Source: Yponomeuta sedellus
Taxonomy: Eukaryota > Arthropoda > Insecta > Lepidoptera > Yponomeutidae
Length of the DNA stretch: 64,000 bases
Direction of reading: 5' to 3'
NCBI GenBank assembly: GCA_934045075.1
Contig: OW203740.1
Location: forward strand, 14,980,346-15,044,345
Both the position numbers and the translations under genes were made by a program. Positions 50,891 through 61,605 of this stretch are shown in pieces. The first letter of the stretch is position 1, and each line of letters opens with the position of its first letter. The notes beneath the pieces are model-generated. The model was not told where the DNA came from and searched no databases. It saw nothing but the letters and a program-made list of their open reading frames with translations.

Positions 50891-51204
50891 TTTAGCTTTT
50901 ATTTCTGAGATCGCTCTTAAGTGCACTGTCAAGTTCCTGTTTTGTTTCGATCAGCGTCGTGATATGGGCACTCAAGAGACAATACACCTAAAGTAATCTC
51001 TCAATCAATCTTATTATTGATACTTTCAATAATAAAGCGTACCGACGTTATAAAGCATGTGCGAGTTTATTTTAGGCACTAATGGAATGAGTATGATTAT
51101 TTCAGTTACGTTGGCTGTTCTATTTTAGTCGCCTAGCCAGCAATGTTTTTTTAGACTTAGTTGTTGTTTATTTCTTTAGAAATATCTACGTATCTATTTA
51201 TAAC
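50891..51204. other. Unassigned spacer
   Basis: No gene or repeat recognised. Confidence 0.4.
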
Positions 51205-51400
51205 AATGCCTCGTTGGTCTAGCGGTGTCACGCCTGATCCAGAGGCAGTGGGTTCGATTTCCCATGGGGTCGTCGTACTTTTGTTTTGTAACCTCAGTCT
51301 GGGTGTATTTCCATATTTGTGATGTCTTTGCCTGGTTACCATAGCGCAAAGAATCCTAATTTAGGACCAGAACAAGTTATAGTCTAGTGTGAAAGTTAGT
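51205..51400 (+). mobile_element. SINE-C copy
   Basis: GCCTCGTTGGTCTAGCGGTG head, GTGGGTTCGATTTCCC B box, CATATTTGTGATGTCTTTGC, ATCCTAATTTAGGACCAGAA. Confidence 0.7.
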
Positions 51401-51482
51401 ATCATATTTAAAAAACTGAGTACATGCGAGTAGACCTTGGGCACCGAATAAGTGGATACAAACTTAGGTTTGTAGTGAAATA

Positions 51483-51600
51483 GCGTGTATGTATTTCCAT
51501 ACTTCAGCGTCAGAGTGGTCCCTTCATCCATCTAGTGTGAGTGAAGATACCACTGGACGGTGTATAAATCATCTCGTTAAGTAGATGCAAAAAGGCCAAT
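51483..51600 (+). mobile_element. SINE-D2 tail
   Basis: GTGGTCCCTTCATCCATCTA, GTGTATAAATCATCTCG, GTAGATGCAAAAAGGCC; 5'-truncated. Confidence 0.7.
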
Positions 51601-52468
51601 ATTATTATTATTTCCATACGAACCCATTGCAAATATAGAGTTTGTAATCGTATTTATACGATAAATACTTTCATACTTTGTTCGGAAACATTAATTTGAT
51701 ATTAGCGTAAGCAGGCATGGTTCCAATTGCAGGGCAGAACTTCTACGGCGTAGGCGGCTACGGCGTAGCAGCTACGTCGACTTTCTCGTAGCAAGTAGAG
51801 GTCTATGGCGTAGCACGTGTAGCGCCCACGTAGGTCACACAGTAGATAGCTAATATTGTTCTCTATTTTTAGTAGACAAAGGATGTATTGTAAAGCCACG
51901 AGTGCTGAAAACATATTATTTAATTTGTCACGACTAAAAAAATTTTTAACATAATGTTAGAATTGTCACGATACTGATGTTTTCTGAAGCCCAAATTGAC
52001 GGCTTTGTCCCCATGATATGAAAAAAAAGTAATAAACGCGACGTATTAAGATCTCTTCTTTTGTGTGAAGTCGGTTAAAAACAGGTGGTTTACATTCTGA
52101 GTATAGCTTGCAGACAACATCCTGTAAAGTCTCTGTAACTATTGTCCTGATAGACCGTTTTGGAAGCATCATTATAAAGATATCGTCTAAAATAATGTAC
52201 TATTGTAATTAGTAACGACCATACTATTATGGATTTATTTTGTTTAAGGATTTTTTTTGATATCATGTGACATTTTTCAATTAATCCTGCTTGATATTAT
52301 AAATCTGAAAGTTGTGAAGATGTTTGTAATACGGCTGAACGGAACTTAGATAAAGATCTGAATTAAGACATAGGATACTTGATATACCGGTAATGCGACG
52401 CCGCGGCTTAAGTCAGTAAACAAAATTTCGAAGTCATTTACTAACTATTTAAGGATGTTTATACTCTT
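51601..52468. other. Unassigned; CTACGGCGTAG motif cluster at 51.74-51.84 kb
   Basis: 51740-51835 has repeated TACGGCGTAG / CTACGT / CGTAGC motifs, several self-complementary. The rest is unrecognised. Confidence 0.4.
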
Positions 52469-52615
52469 TTTAACGCACTAACCTGTGCTAAGGACAATTT
52501 TAAAAACCTATTTAGAGGTTAAAAGTTCCACAGACCCAGATTTGGATAGCCAGAGGTCGCGGGTTCGAATCCCGGCATGAGTGGAATTTTTAGACTATAA
52601 TAGGTTTTTAAAATA
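52469..52615. mobile_element. SINE-A fold-back
   Basis: Antisense SINE-A tail (AACGCACTAACCTGTGC, AACCTATTTAGAGGTTAAAA) is joined near 52530 to a sense tRNA-like 3' half and tail (GATAGCCAGAGGTCGCGGG, TTCGAATCCCGGCATGAGTG, ATAGGTTTTTAAAA). Confidence 0.78.
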
Positions 52616-53043
52616 TTTATGGATGTTTTATCTGAAATAATTATTCGAAAACCAAAAACTTCATTTGACAATTAAAGATATAGGGACATGTGAACCATTG
52701 AATCGAAAGAGTAATACTTCGTCAGATGTAAGAAGGGTCTTTTGCGCGAGCTAACGCGGTTAGAAGCGGCGCGGAGGCGTTTCCGCGACGGGATTGTTGT
52801 TCCGGTTTCGTTTCCGGTTTCGGCCTATGTGACAATGGGTGGCTTTACACTGGCCGATAGCCGTAACGACACGACATTTAACTTCATACGTCCTTGATCG
52901 GTCGTTCTAATATTTTTTTAATGAATAACTAGTTCAATTACGGTGGTTGTGAAACGGTAGAACGCCGGTTACTTTTATTATTTACTAAACACTCAGACCA
53001 CATTCAGTAAAAGTGTACACATTTTATTACAATGACTAAAAAT
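52616..53043. other. Unassigned; GC-rich 52.74-52.86 kb
   Basis: GCGGCGCGGAGGCGTTTCCG stands out. CCGTAACGACACGA at 52860 recurs at 29597 in a similar setting, hinting at a shared old repeat. Confidence 0.35.
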
Positions 53044-53346
53044 CTGTGGCCCAGTTGGTAGAACCATGGACTCGTTAGAGGGAGACCCAGGTTCTATTCC
53101 TAGTGCGGACAGTACCTACCAATAACTTTGTTTTGTAAGTTATATACATTTGTGAAGTTATAATAGCAATGCCACTCTTTAGCGGCGAAGAAAAATATCG
53201 TGAGGACAACTGAGGACTGAGGTGTTTAAATACTTCAGCGCTTGAAATTTCCAATCTGCGATGAGTACACTTGGTAACTAAGCCCAGGCCCTCTCTTTGA
53301 GAGAAGGCCTGTGCCCTGCAGTGGGGCGTTTATAAAAAAAAAAAAC
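53044..53346 (+). mobile_element. SINE-D1, full length with poly(A)
   Basis: Perfect A box TGGCCCAGTTGG (53047-53058), near-perfect B box GGTTCTATTCC (53090-53100). The core GCAATGCCACTCTTTAGCGG follows, then the tail GGCCTGTGCCCTGCAGTGGG and an A-run. The head and core match SINE-D2; the tail does not. Confidence 0.88.
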
Positions 53347-53911
53347 TTTTAAAATGCGCGAACGCGACTGTATGCCCAACGTAACAAAGCGTAGATCTAA
53401 AATTCTTACAAAATGCAATTTAAATTGATATTTAAGTGACAATTCAGTACGGAAGTAAACACCGATACATCACTGAATTCAGCACCATTTAAATCAGGCC
53501 TTACAGCTGTCAATGGTGGGTGACAGCAGATTGAGAAGCGTTTATACAAAAAGCCTTTTTACAACTGATGGTTTGGTTAATCCCAGGTGGAGTTTAGTAA
53601 CGCGGAACTGCCAGGATTCGTAACAAGTTATTGGCGCGGTGTTTCCTCGCGATAGGTTTATGATGAGACACACTGTCAGGTTGTAGATCATTTTATAAAT
53701 AAATAAAACTGGAATGACTTTAACTCTGTTGTTTAATTGTAATATAAATAGAAAACTTGATTAAAAACACAATAAGCAGGTAAAGGACGATTTATGTAGT
53801 CGGGTCTAGTTGAAATGTAAAGTAGAGATGCAAAAAAAATCATGGAAATCTCAAAAATTAGTGACGTATTTTTAAATTTTGATAATGATAGACAGAATTT
53901 AAAAAAATATA
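53347..53911. other. Unassigned spacer
   Basis: No gene or repeat recognised. Confidence 0.4.
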
Positions 53912-54092
53912 GGCAGAGACCAGGGACTGCCACTTGCCACGATCCTGACAGATCACCTTCGCTTCATCAACGTTCATAAGTCGTTGCATGCACGCACGCC
54001 GGTTCCGGGTACTTTTTATCTTTCCCTTTGCTCAGTGGCAGTCCCTGGTCTCTGCCTACCCCTCTGGAATACAGGCGTGAGGTTATGTATGT
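53912..54092. pseudogene. Element-T LINE end in fold-back form
   Basis: Antisense C-terminal codons (GGCAGAGACCAGGGACTGCC at 53912 on) run to about 54033. The same last codons follow in sense (54035-54056, exact complement of 53912-53933) with the GTTATGTATGTATGTAA tail. Confidence 0.75.
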
Positions 54093-55152
54093 ATGTAATT
54101 TAAAAAATGGTGTAAAGAGGTTTGCACCGTTACACTACATGGGCGCATCCGGTAAAAAAAACAAATTCACACTTTTTTTTTAAAACTGTTTGTATACGGG
54201 TTTATGCTCGTCACACTTTTTTTTAACTTTTGACCAGCGATCCAATGAGTGCTAAACCCACCGCCAGTCTGACGGCGATTCGATTGGTTTTGGATGACAT
54301 AAAGTGAGTTTAAGCAACGATCTAGCCAAAGTAATACTTATCCATTATGATTCATTAAAAATCTTAACAAAAATATAGCGGTCAAATATAATTACAAAAC
54401 ATGATCACATTTTGTTCTATTACTCGTACTTAATAAAAATGGCGACCTTGAGATGGATATCATAATGAGAATGCTTGAGAGCAGTGTACTAAATTAACCA
54501 TGAACCTGTAATGTTGATCCTATCGTGATCCTATCTTAAGTGTCTCGTCTGATATAACACTAGGGAGGGGTATTGAAATCGGTTTATTAATATGGACCTA
54601 ATAGAGGGGTGAATCTTCAGTTCCTTATACTATCTCTGCGCAGTTGCTTGTTTGGTACAAAGTACACTTCTGCACCTTCGCTTCCATTTTTTTACAGTTC
54701 AGAAATTTCTATTCAAATCCTCTCTATTCAATGCTATTCTAGCTTTTCCATGTAATGTTTACCACATGCCTCAGATTTAAGGTTTTATTTATACTTTTTT
54801 TGCAATAAAGGGTGTCAAGTAATCGAACTTCTTCCATTGCCTAGCGCTCAAAAGCCTTATTTCACCCTCCAGTAATCGATTCTAATTCAGTTGACATTCT
54901 GACCGAACGCGGTGCGTGGAGCGTGCGACGTAACACGGACATGCTATTTATTTTGCCCCGTTCTCTCGCAGTTGACGTGAGTACGGTCAGCAACGGTAAC
55001 CAGTAAACGAAAAGTCGCGTCAGTCACGGTTAAAAAAAATTGCCTTTTGTCTGTAACTCTCAGCCACGGAGATTGCTTTAGGTGATTTGTGATTAAGTAA
55101 TCTATCAAACAGCTTTTAATTTACCGTTTAATAGATCACATCACACTATCAC
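54093..55152. other. Mostly unassigned; possible minor promoter at 54.9-55.0 kb
   Basis: 54895-55030 is GC-richer. CTCTCGCAGTTGACGTGAGT near 54970 contains an initiator-like CAGTT and a donor-like GAC|GTGAGT, but nothing confirms a gene. Confidence 0.3.
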
Positions 55153-55375
55153 GTCACATCACACTAATATTATAAAGGCGAAAGTTTGTGAGTGTGTATG
55201 TTTGTTACTTCTTCACGTCTAAACAGCTGGAGCGATTTTAATAACATTTGGTATGGAGTAAGCCGACACCTTGGATTAACACAAAGGCTACGTTTTACTG
55301 CGGGAAAATATCTTATTCCTATGGGAAAATCGATGAGCCGCGGGTGATACTGCGGGGCACAACTAATAATTTATA
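55153..55375 (-). repeat. Dispersed repeat R
   Basis: Antisense: ACTAATATTATAAAGGCGAA ... GGTATGGAGTAAGCCGACAC ... CTTGGATTAACACAAAGGC ... TGCGGGGCACAACTAA. Third copy; non-hairpin version. Confidence 0.7.
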
Positions 55376-55387
55376 TATTGATAAATT

Positions 55388-55542
55388 CAGTACAATTCCA
55401 CCAAACTGCGATCCCCAACCCGCATGCCCAGCGTGGGATTATGGGCATTACCCCCAATGATGGCACAACCTTGCGCTATGGCGCTCATTAGGGGAGGGCT
55501 ATGTCCAGCAGTGGACAAATATAGCCTAAAGAAGAAGAAGAA
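55388..55542 (+). mobile_element. SINE-G copy
   Basis: AGTACAATTCCACCAAACTG, CCCGCATGCCCAGCGTGGG, GCGCTCATTAGGGGAGGG, CCAGCAGTGGACAA, AAAGAAGAAGAAG. Confidence 0.75.
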
Positions 55543-56941
55543 ATTCTGTGGGTAGACTGTCTAAAAGCTACATTATCCTATGGGTTCCTATTCCCAGGGT
55601 TTCGTACACGGAGGGTGCCAATAAGTCCATCAATATGCCTACGACGTCGGTCTGTCAATCTCTCTGACATATAACGGGCATTTTCATTTGAACCGTATAA
55701 GCAAAATAAAAAACTCGGACTCGCGCACCAAAAACCTTGTGTTCCGTACAAATTTGTAGGTGTTATGGAGTACTTGGTGTTTCTACTTACACATTATAAA
55801 TAATTTAGGAATTGAGTCCCTTAGTTTTTTTCGAGCTTTTCCCGGTCTTCTCAAACTTAAGTAGTTCTTAATGTTTACGTACAAGTTTGAACTTTTCAAA
55901 ACTTCCAGGGACTTGAGTAGACTTGAGTATACAGTTATAATTTCAACTTGGTACCTCCACGTGTCTTTGAGATAAACGTATTGACAAACGGACCGACGGA
56001 CGGTCAACAAATTGATGTAAGGGTTCCGTTTTTCATTTGTGGTACGGAATCCTAAAATGAAGTTATATTACAGCGGGTTGATTATATTACGGATTGGAAT
56101 ACGCCTTGCTAAGTATGAGTCAGACTCTTGCCGAGAACCCCGAGCTTTATGACAGGTAAAATAAATTATCGTTTTGTTCATGTCCATGTGTAAATAAATA
56201 AAATAGATTGTTATATACAGTGGGAACACATTTTTGTTAAATAACTAATACCAAATTTTATGATACCTAATCCAAAACGTTGACAAGATTTTTTTGTAAA
56301 AAACCATTAGGTATGTTATGATGTTACTAAATCTGTAACCTTGAGTTCGTAACTACGAAGGTCTAATAACAATTTCGGTTTTACAATACTATGTGGAGGT
56401 ACGGAACCCTGGGGAGTTCGATTTTTATACGAGCTTACATTACTGACATTTATAAGGGCATACCAACTATTATGTTGCTTTAACCGCTGCTGACCCTCCT
56501 CAACCGTGCCGCAGTGAAATGACGCACGTGAGATCACGTGGTCTCGGCTATTGACCTGTGCTCAAAAATCCGCCGCTGAGGTAAAAAATGTCCTGGATAC
56601 ACCTTAGCGTCATGAATTCATGATACCAATAAAGAAAATACTTATTTCGGGTACGCAATCAACTACACAAAAAAAATCATGGCAGCACATGTAATGAACT
56701 TAAAAGGGTGCATTACAAGTAAATAAGTAATTGGCGACAAAGTTACAAAAGGAAAACATCATACATTTGTATGAAGTTTTCCAATGGCATTTTCTATTTG
56801 AAAACTTTTTCACAGTTGTCTGAAACGCAGGTTTTCTGAAACGTTTTTTGGTATGAACCTCAACCAATTGATATCTGTTAATTTGTGTTGAAAAAAAAAA
56901 ATTAAAATTACATGTAAATTACAGGAATAAATATACTATTT
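55543..56941. other. Spacer with GTACGGAACCCT-type scraps
   Basis: Short pieces at 55715-55755, 56030-56055 and 56400-56420 (CTCGGACTCGCGCACC, GTGGTACGGAATCC, GTACGGAACCCTGGGG) look like eroded copies of one dispersed repeat. No gene seen. Confidence 0.35.
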
Positions 56942-57575
56942 TTTTTTATTTTTAATGCACTAACCCGTGCTAAGGAACAAATTTAAAAACCTATTTAGAG
57001 GCTAAAAATTTCACCCATGCCGGGATTCGAACCCGCAACCTCTGGCTATCCGTGCCAGCGCTCTACCAATTGAGCCAATGGGCGACTCACGGCATCAGTG
57101 AAATTTCGAACCTCTTTACACTATTCTCTGTATTACGTACAGGCAGCGACATCTGACTTAAGCAAATTGCATCACTTACAGCCCCGACTACCTACTTTGC
57201 AGTTAGGTTTAACATCGGAACGATATCACTGTACATGATTATACTATTTTTTTTTATTTTTAATGCACTAACCCGTGCTAAGGAACAAATTTAAAAACCT
57301 ATTGAGAGGCTTAAAATTTCACCCATGTCGGGATTCGAACCCGCAACCTAACTGCAAAGTAGGTAGTCGGGACTGTAAGTAATGCAATTTGCTTAAGTCA
57401 GATGTCGCTGCCTGTACGTAATACAGAGAATAGTGTAAAGAGGTTCGAAATTTCACTGATGCCGTGAGTCGCCCATTGGCTCAATTGGTAGAGCGCTGGC
57501 ACGGATAGCCAGAGGTTGCGGGTTCGAATCCCGGCATGGGTGGAATTTTTAGCCTCTAAATAGGTTTTTAAAAGG
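56942..57575. mobile_element. SINE-A / 310-bp unit cluster, left part
   Basis: 56942-57249 is a complete antisense unit; a second antisense partial unit (57250-57349) switches to sense at an AACCT junction and runs to 57571. The sense unit holds a tRNA-like domain at 57470-57542. It has A box TGGCTCAATTGG (57477-57488), B box GGTTCGAATCC (57521-57531), a paired acceptor stem and a CTGGC/GCCAG anticodon stem. The anticodon loop lacks U33, so it is not a normal tRNA. Confidence 0.88.
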
Positions 57576-57764
57576 AATAAATATTCCGATAGTAAATGAA
57601 TTCAGGATTTACAGAAAAACATATATCACACTAAATTATTCTTAGGTCCACTAGGCTATTTTAAATTAATAACACGCGTATTGATTTGCATACATGACAA
57701 AATTCTTAAAAAAGTCTTATAAACTCGTATAAAAAAAATAGTACAAAACAATGCACAAAAAAAA
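57576..57764. other. AT-rich spacer between unit clusters
   Basis: No feature recognised. Confidence 0.4.
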
Positions 57765-58158
57765 GAGCGCTGGCACGGATAGCCAGAGGTCGCGGGTTCG
57801 AATCCCGGCATGGGTGGAATTTTTAGCCTCTAAATAGGTTTTTTAAAATTGTCCTTAGCACGGGTTAGTGCATTAAAAATAAAAATAGTATAATCATGTG
57901 GGTACAGTGATATCATTCCGATGTAAAAACCTAACTGCAAAGTAGGTAGTCGGGAATGTAAGTGATGCAATCTACTTAAGCCGTATGTCGCTGCCTGTAC
58001 GTAATACAGAGAATAGTGTAAAGAGGTTCGAAATTTCACTGATGCCGTGAGTCGCCCATTAGCTAAGTTGGAAAGAGCGCTGGCACGGATAGCCAGAGGT
58101 CGCGGGTTCGAATCCCGGCATGGGTGGAATTTTTAGCCTCTAAATAGGTTTTTTAAAA
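57765..58158 (+). mobile_element. SINE-A / 310-bp unit cluster, right part (head-to-tail)
   Basis: A partial sense unit from 57765 (GAGCGCTGGCACGGATAGCC) runs through AAAATAAAAATAGTATAATC directly into a second unit (CAGTGATATCATTCCGATG, CAAAGTAGGTAGTCGGGAAT). The same tRNA-like motif recurs at 58075, exactly 310 bp later. Confidence 0.88.
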
Positions 58159-58388
58159 CAATGTTGCCCGTTGCACTGTCGTTAGCTGTCATTTATTGTA
58201 TTTTTTATTTTGACGTTAACAGACAAATAACTATAATATATAATTATTAAACAGTGTAGTTCGTAAGGCTGCCGACCGCGCATACGTAAACCTGGGTTCA
58301 CGAAACCGGGGGTACATTTCGAAACGACAAATAATGACGTGACGTAAACGGTGGTTAACTTTCCTCTGCGCATATGAAGGCTCTGCCT

Positions 58389-58460
58389 AAATGGAACAGC
58401 GTAAACAGCCCTTATGACGTCACAGTCCACGTCATAAGGGCTGTTTACGCTGTTCCATTT
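58389..58460. repeat. Hairpin, 32-bp perfect arms
   Basis: AAATGGAACAGCGTAAACAG... at 58389-58420 pairs exactly with 58429-58460; 8-nt loop. A weaker inverted pair (AAAATCATAT, 20-bp arms with 2 mismatches) follows at about 58510-58553. Confidence 0.93.
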
Positions 58461-59379
58461 GGGTACTGTGACGTAACATTAAGGCGCTACGCGGTGATAA
58501 CTAGCTATAAAAATCATATTTTGTTTTATGTTATAAAATAAGATATGATTTTTATTCCACTGGTACGAGCGAGACAGAATGCATACGTTAGCAGAACTTG
58601 GAATCTAGCTAGAATTCAGAAGGTTAAGGTGCTTATTAGCGCCATCAATTTAATAAACATCATAACTCGTTCAATATTAATTATTATGTATACGTTAATA
58701 TCATTCGATTTTAATGTTTTTTTTGTTACGGCATGAATTGTCCTCGCTTCCGTTTTATATCCCGCTACACACAAGTATGTCTATATTTTATTTTATTCCT
58801 ATTAAAGTTTTCATTTATCCTACTCGCATTTAATTTACTTATTAATGGTTCAACAGCTGATCGATGGTCCTTAGTTCAAGGCCGTAGAGTCTTATTTAGA
58901 TTGACAATAACATACTGTACTGAGGCTACTTACGGCTACAGTAGCTCTTGCCGATAAAAATCACATTAGCCCTAATTGGCGCCGCGATTAGGCGCTCGGC
59001 CAGCCGGCTAGATTAAAAAGCCCACTTTGCTACCTGTAACGGCCTGTTTAGGACAGCTTTTTAATTTAGGCGGGTTGGTAATTGCTGACACGGAAGTATG
59101 CTAATAAGGGTCGCCCTACATACAACATAAATACAGTAGAAGTCCAGCACAGTAGGCAACGACCGTTATTACGTCTGGTTTAATATTGACACAATTTAGT
59201 GTCCTGGCTGGCTTTTGGCAGTAAATCTTTCCTCAAACACATTTTAAATAAAAAATATATAGAAGGGGCTCTTGAACTCTTTTTATAGAAACTATGTACT
59301 TATTGATTGTGCTACAAAGTCCACTGTCACATTAAATATTGTACAGCTTCTAAACTAAACTTTGACATTTGCGATCTGC
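58461..59379. other. Unassigned; GC-richer 58.97-59.08 kb
   Basis: GGCGCCGCGATTAGGCGCTC near 58979 stands out; no gene recognised. Confidence 0.35.
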
Positions 59380-59465
59380 GTTATGAGATGATTTATGAGA
59401 TTGTGACCATTGGCACGTGCACTTACAAGGAAGGGAGCGCTCGGACGCTACTATGCCTGTGATAG
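59380..59465 (-). mobile_element. SINE-D2 tail, decayed
   Basis: TATGAGATGATTTATGAGAT, GGAGCGCTCGGACGCTACTA. Confidence 0.5.
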
Positions 59466-59634
59466 ATTCTAAATAGGGTAATGTATATGAGAATATTCAT
59501 AAAGTCTGCTCTAAACCTCTGTTCAGCCATTTCACTATACATCACTTTTCATCTCTGTAAAGTTATTTTGTCTTAGCTTATTGCCAAATCTTTCAGACAG
59601 TAAAGGAGTCATCCCCTAAGATTAAAAAGCGAAA

Positions 59635-59800
59635 ACGCACTGCAGGGCACTGGCTTCCTTTCAGAGAGAGAGATATTACAGAGGGGATTAATTTTCCGCG
59701 CGTGCACACTGCGGATTGGCAATTTCAGTACATAAACACCTTTAAACCTCTCAGAATTTTAGGCTTCCTCACAAAGTTTTCTTTCACAGTTGACATGTAA
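59635..59800 (-). mobile_element. SINE-D1, 3' part
   Basis: CGCACTGCAGGGCACTGGCT, TCAGAGAGAGAGATATTAC, CCTCACAAAGTTTTCTTTCA. Confidence 0.65.
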
Positions 59801-60158
59801 AGTAAAACTGAATAGATTACAACTACGTGAATAAAATCGTTATAATATCTGGCATCTAATGGAAAAAACCTCTGACAGTAGTTTATGTAATATGACACAC
59901 AGACGGCCTGATTGACGGATGAATAAATGAAAGGAGTTCATAGTTAGAACACAGAACACTCGAGATAAGTTATTCTTTTTAAAATGCCATAAATCGGCAA
60001 TAAAGTAACGACGGAGTACTTTTACACTGTACCGACACGTCACAGATATCAGGTACGATATATACGTTTTAAAAAGATAACCTATTGTCTAACGTCGTTA
60101 CAAGAACAAAGTGTACCGCTAGCTTTTCAAGACGATACTGTAACTATACTTGATTCTT
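59801..60158. other. Unassigned spacer
   Basis: No gene or repeat recognised. Confidence 0.4.
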
Positions 60159-60243
60159 GGCCCCCGTGGTGTAGTATGGCCTATACCTTCATCAGGGAAG
60201 AGACCCGTGCCCCTCGGTGGGGACATAATGGGTTGATGATGAT
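60159..60243 (+). mobile_element. 5S-SINE tail (GAT type)
   Basis: GGCCCCCGTGGTGTAGTATG, CCCCTCGGTGGGGACATAAT, GGGTTGATGATGATG. Confidence 0.7.
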
Positions 60244-60516
60244 GTGTGGTGTCGGCCTAGAGAATAGCACCAACCCAAATTCTTCCCGCGGGTGTCGTAA
60301 AAGGCGACTAAGGGACACAAACCGGGGGGTGGGCAGCAGCGCGCCCTGCAGTACAATTCCACCAAATTGCGATCCCCAACTCGCATGCCCAGTGTGGGGA
60401 TTATGGGCATTACCCCCCAATGATGGCATAAGCTTGCGCTATGGCGCTCATAAGGGGTGGGCTATGTCCAGCAGTGGACTAATATAGCCTGAAGAAGAAG
60501 AAGATGATGATGATGG
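60244..60516 (+). mobile_element. SINE-G, longest copy
   Basis: Starts GTGTCGGCCTAGAGAATAGC, with GGGTGTCGTAAAAGGCGAC, CTGCAGTACAATTCCACC, GGGGATTATGGGCATTACCC, then the shared RTE tail and GAAGAAG/GATGATG repeats. Confidence 0.75.
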
Positions 60517-60671
60517 CTGTAACTAACGCTTCGATATCGATGTAATTTGTCACGGTGGTAATTTGTGTTTGGGCAGTAACGATACTATACGTCAGTATCG
60601 TAGCTTCAAGCACTGTGGCTCCTGCAAAACTAAGGAGTCTGCAATGTGACAATTTTTACAAAATTATATAC

Positions 60672-60793
60672 TAAACGGTCTGATCACGATTTCTTACTTA
60701 TCACATAATCACGATTACCTAATTCTTAGGTAAAACGTCAGGAATTGAGGTAGCTACGCTTTACCTATTAAATAATCATTATACGGTTCTATA
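60672..60793. mobile_element. MITE-F, both ends
   Basis: TAAACGGTCTGATCACGATT ... TAATCATTATACGGTTCTA, with internal TAGGTAAAACG / GCTTTACCTA; diverged terminal inverted repeats. Confidence 0.55.
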
Positions 60794-60800
60794 CTTTAAT

Positions 60801-61424
60801 ATGTATGAGCATTGCGAGTAATTAAGATTTTTTTTAGAAAATCTGTGGCTGTACCATAATATCAACAAGAACAAAGATTTTGAAATTGAAAAAAAGAAAC
60901 AGATAATATACGCGTCGAATTGATAACCTCCTCCTTCTTTCAAGTCGGTTAAAACTAAAACTTTCGTAAGTTTTCGTTTTCCAATTTCACATTATTGACC
61001 ATAGTATGCAAATTTGCTAATAAAGTTCGTTCACTGTGAGGTGTCATAATGTCGTAATCATAATCATACTGTCTATCGGCTGTCGTTCGACTTTTTATAT
61101 GTAATTCGAGTCACACGCATTAGAGTCGTAGACGAACTATTTCCTAAGAAGTGAGACTTGGCCCCGTGGTCGGACTCTTCAGACAAAAAGCCAAGTAAGC
61201 TTATCCGGTTGCAAATCAATAAAGAACAAAGATTTTAGAACAAGGGCGTCGTAAAAGGATGTCAGAAATAGCACCTACTTCTATCATCTTTTTTATAATG
61301 CCAATCGACACTGCTACTGGAATAAAAGCCTCCTCGGCACCACTTGATGTTAGAGTGCTACAAAGGTCAGAAAAGGTCAAAACCTATATCCCAATTTGTA
61401 TTTTTTAATATAGTGAGAAGCGGT
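60801..61424. other. Unassigned spacer
   Basis: A scrap GGGCGTCGTAAAAGGATG at 61246 resembles SINE-G; otherwise nothing. Confidence 0.4.
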
Positions 61425-61605
61425 AGGGGGCTGGGCTCATACTCCACCGTGGATTCGAATTCTGACTTAAACCAAAGACTTTCTTTTCTAAGTTACGTAC
61501 ATTTGTGAAGTTGAAGTAACAATACCACTCAGCAACCGTGAAGTAAAATATCGTGAGGAAATCCCCCCTTCTGAGGTATTTACGTACGGCGCTTAGTAAG
61601 TACAA
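61425..61605 (+). mobile_element. SINE-D 5' half and core
   Basis: GGTAGGGGGCTGGGCTCAT, CCGTGGATTCGAATTCTG (B-box-like), TTGTGAAGTTGAAGTAACAA, CGTGAAGTAAAATATCGTGA; tail missing. Confidence 0.6.

Noticed and set aside
51157..51342. 61-codon minus-strand frame
   Set aside because: Antisense of the SINE-C copy at 51205-51400.
57470..57542. A functional tRNA gene
   Set aside because: A and B boxes and stems are good, but position 33 is not T, there is an extra base between the T and acceptor stems, and the unit is repeated many times in defective forms; treated as a tRNA-derived repeat.
57765..58158. CRISPR-like or bacterial repeat array
   Set aside because: Eukaryotic context, long 310-bp units, no short direct repeat/spacer structure.
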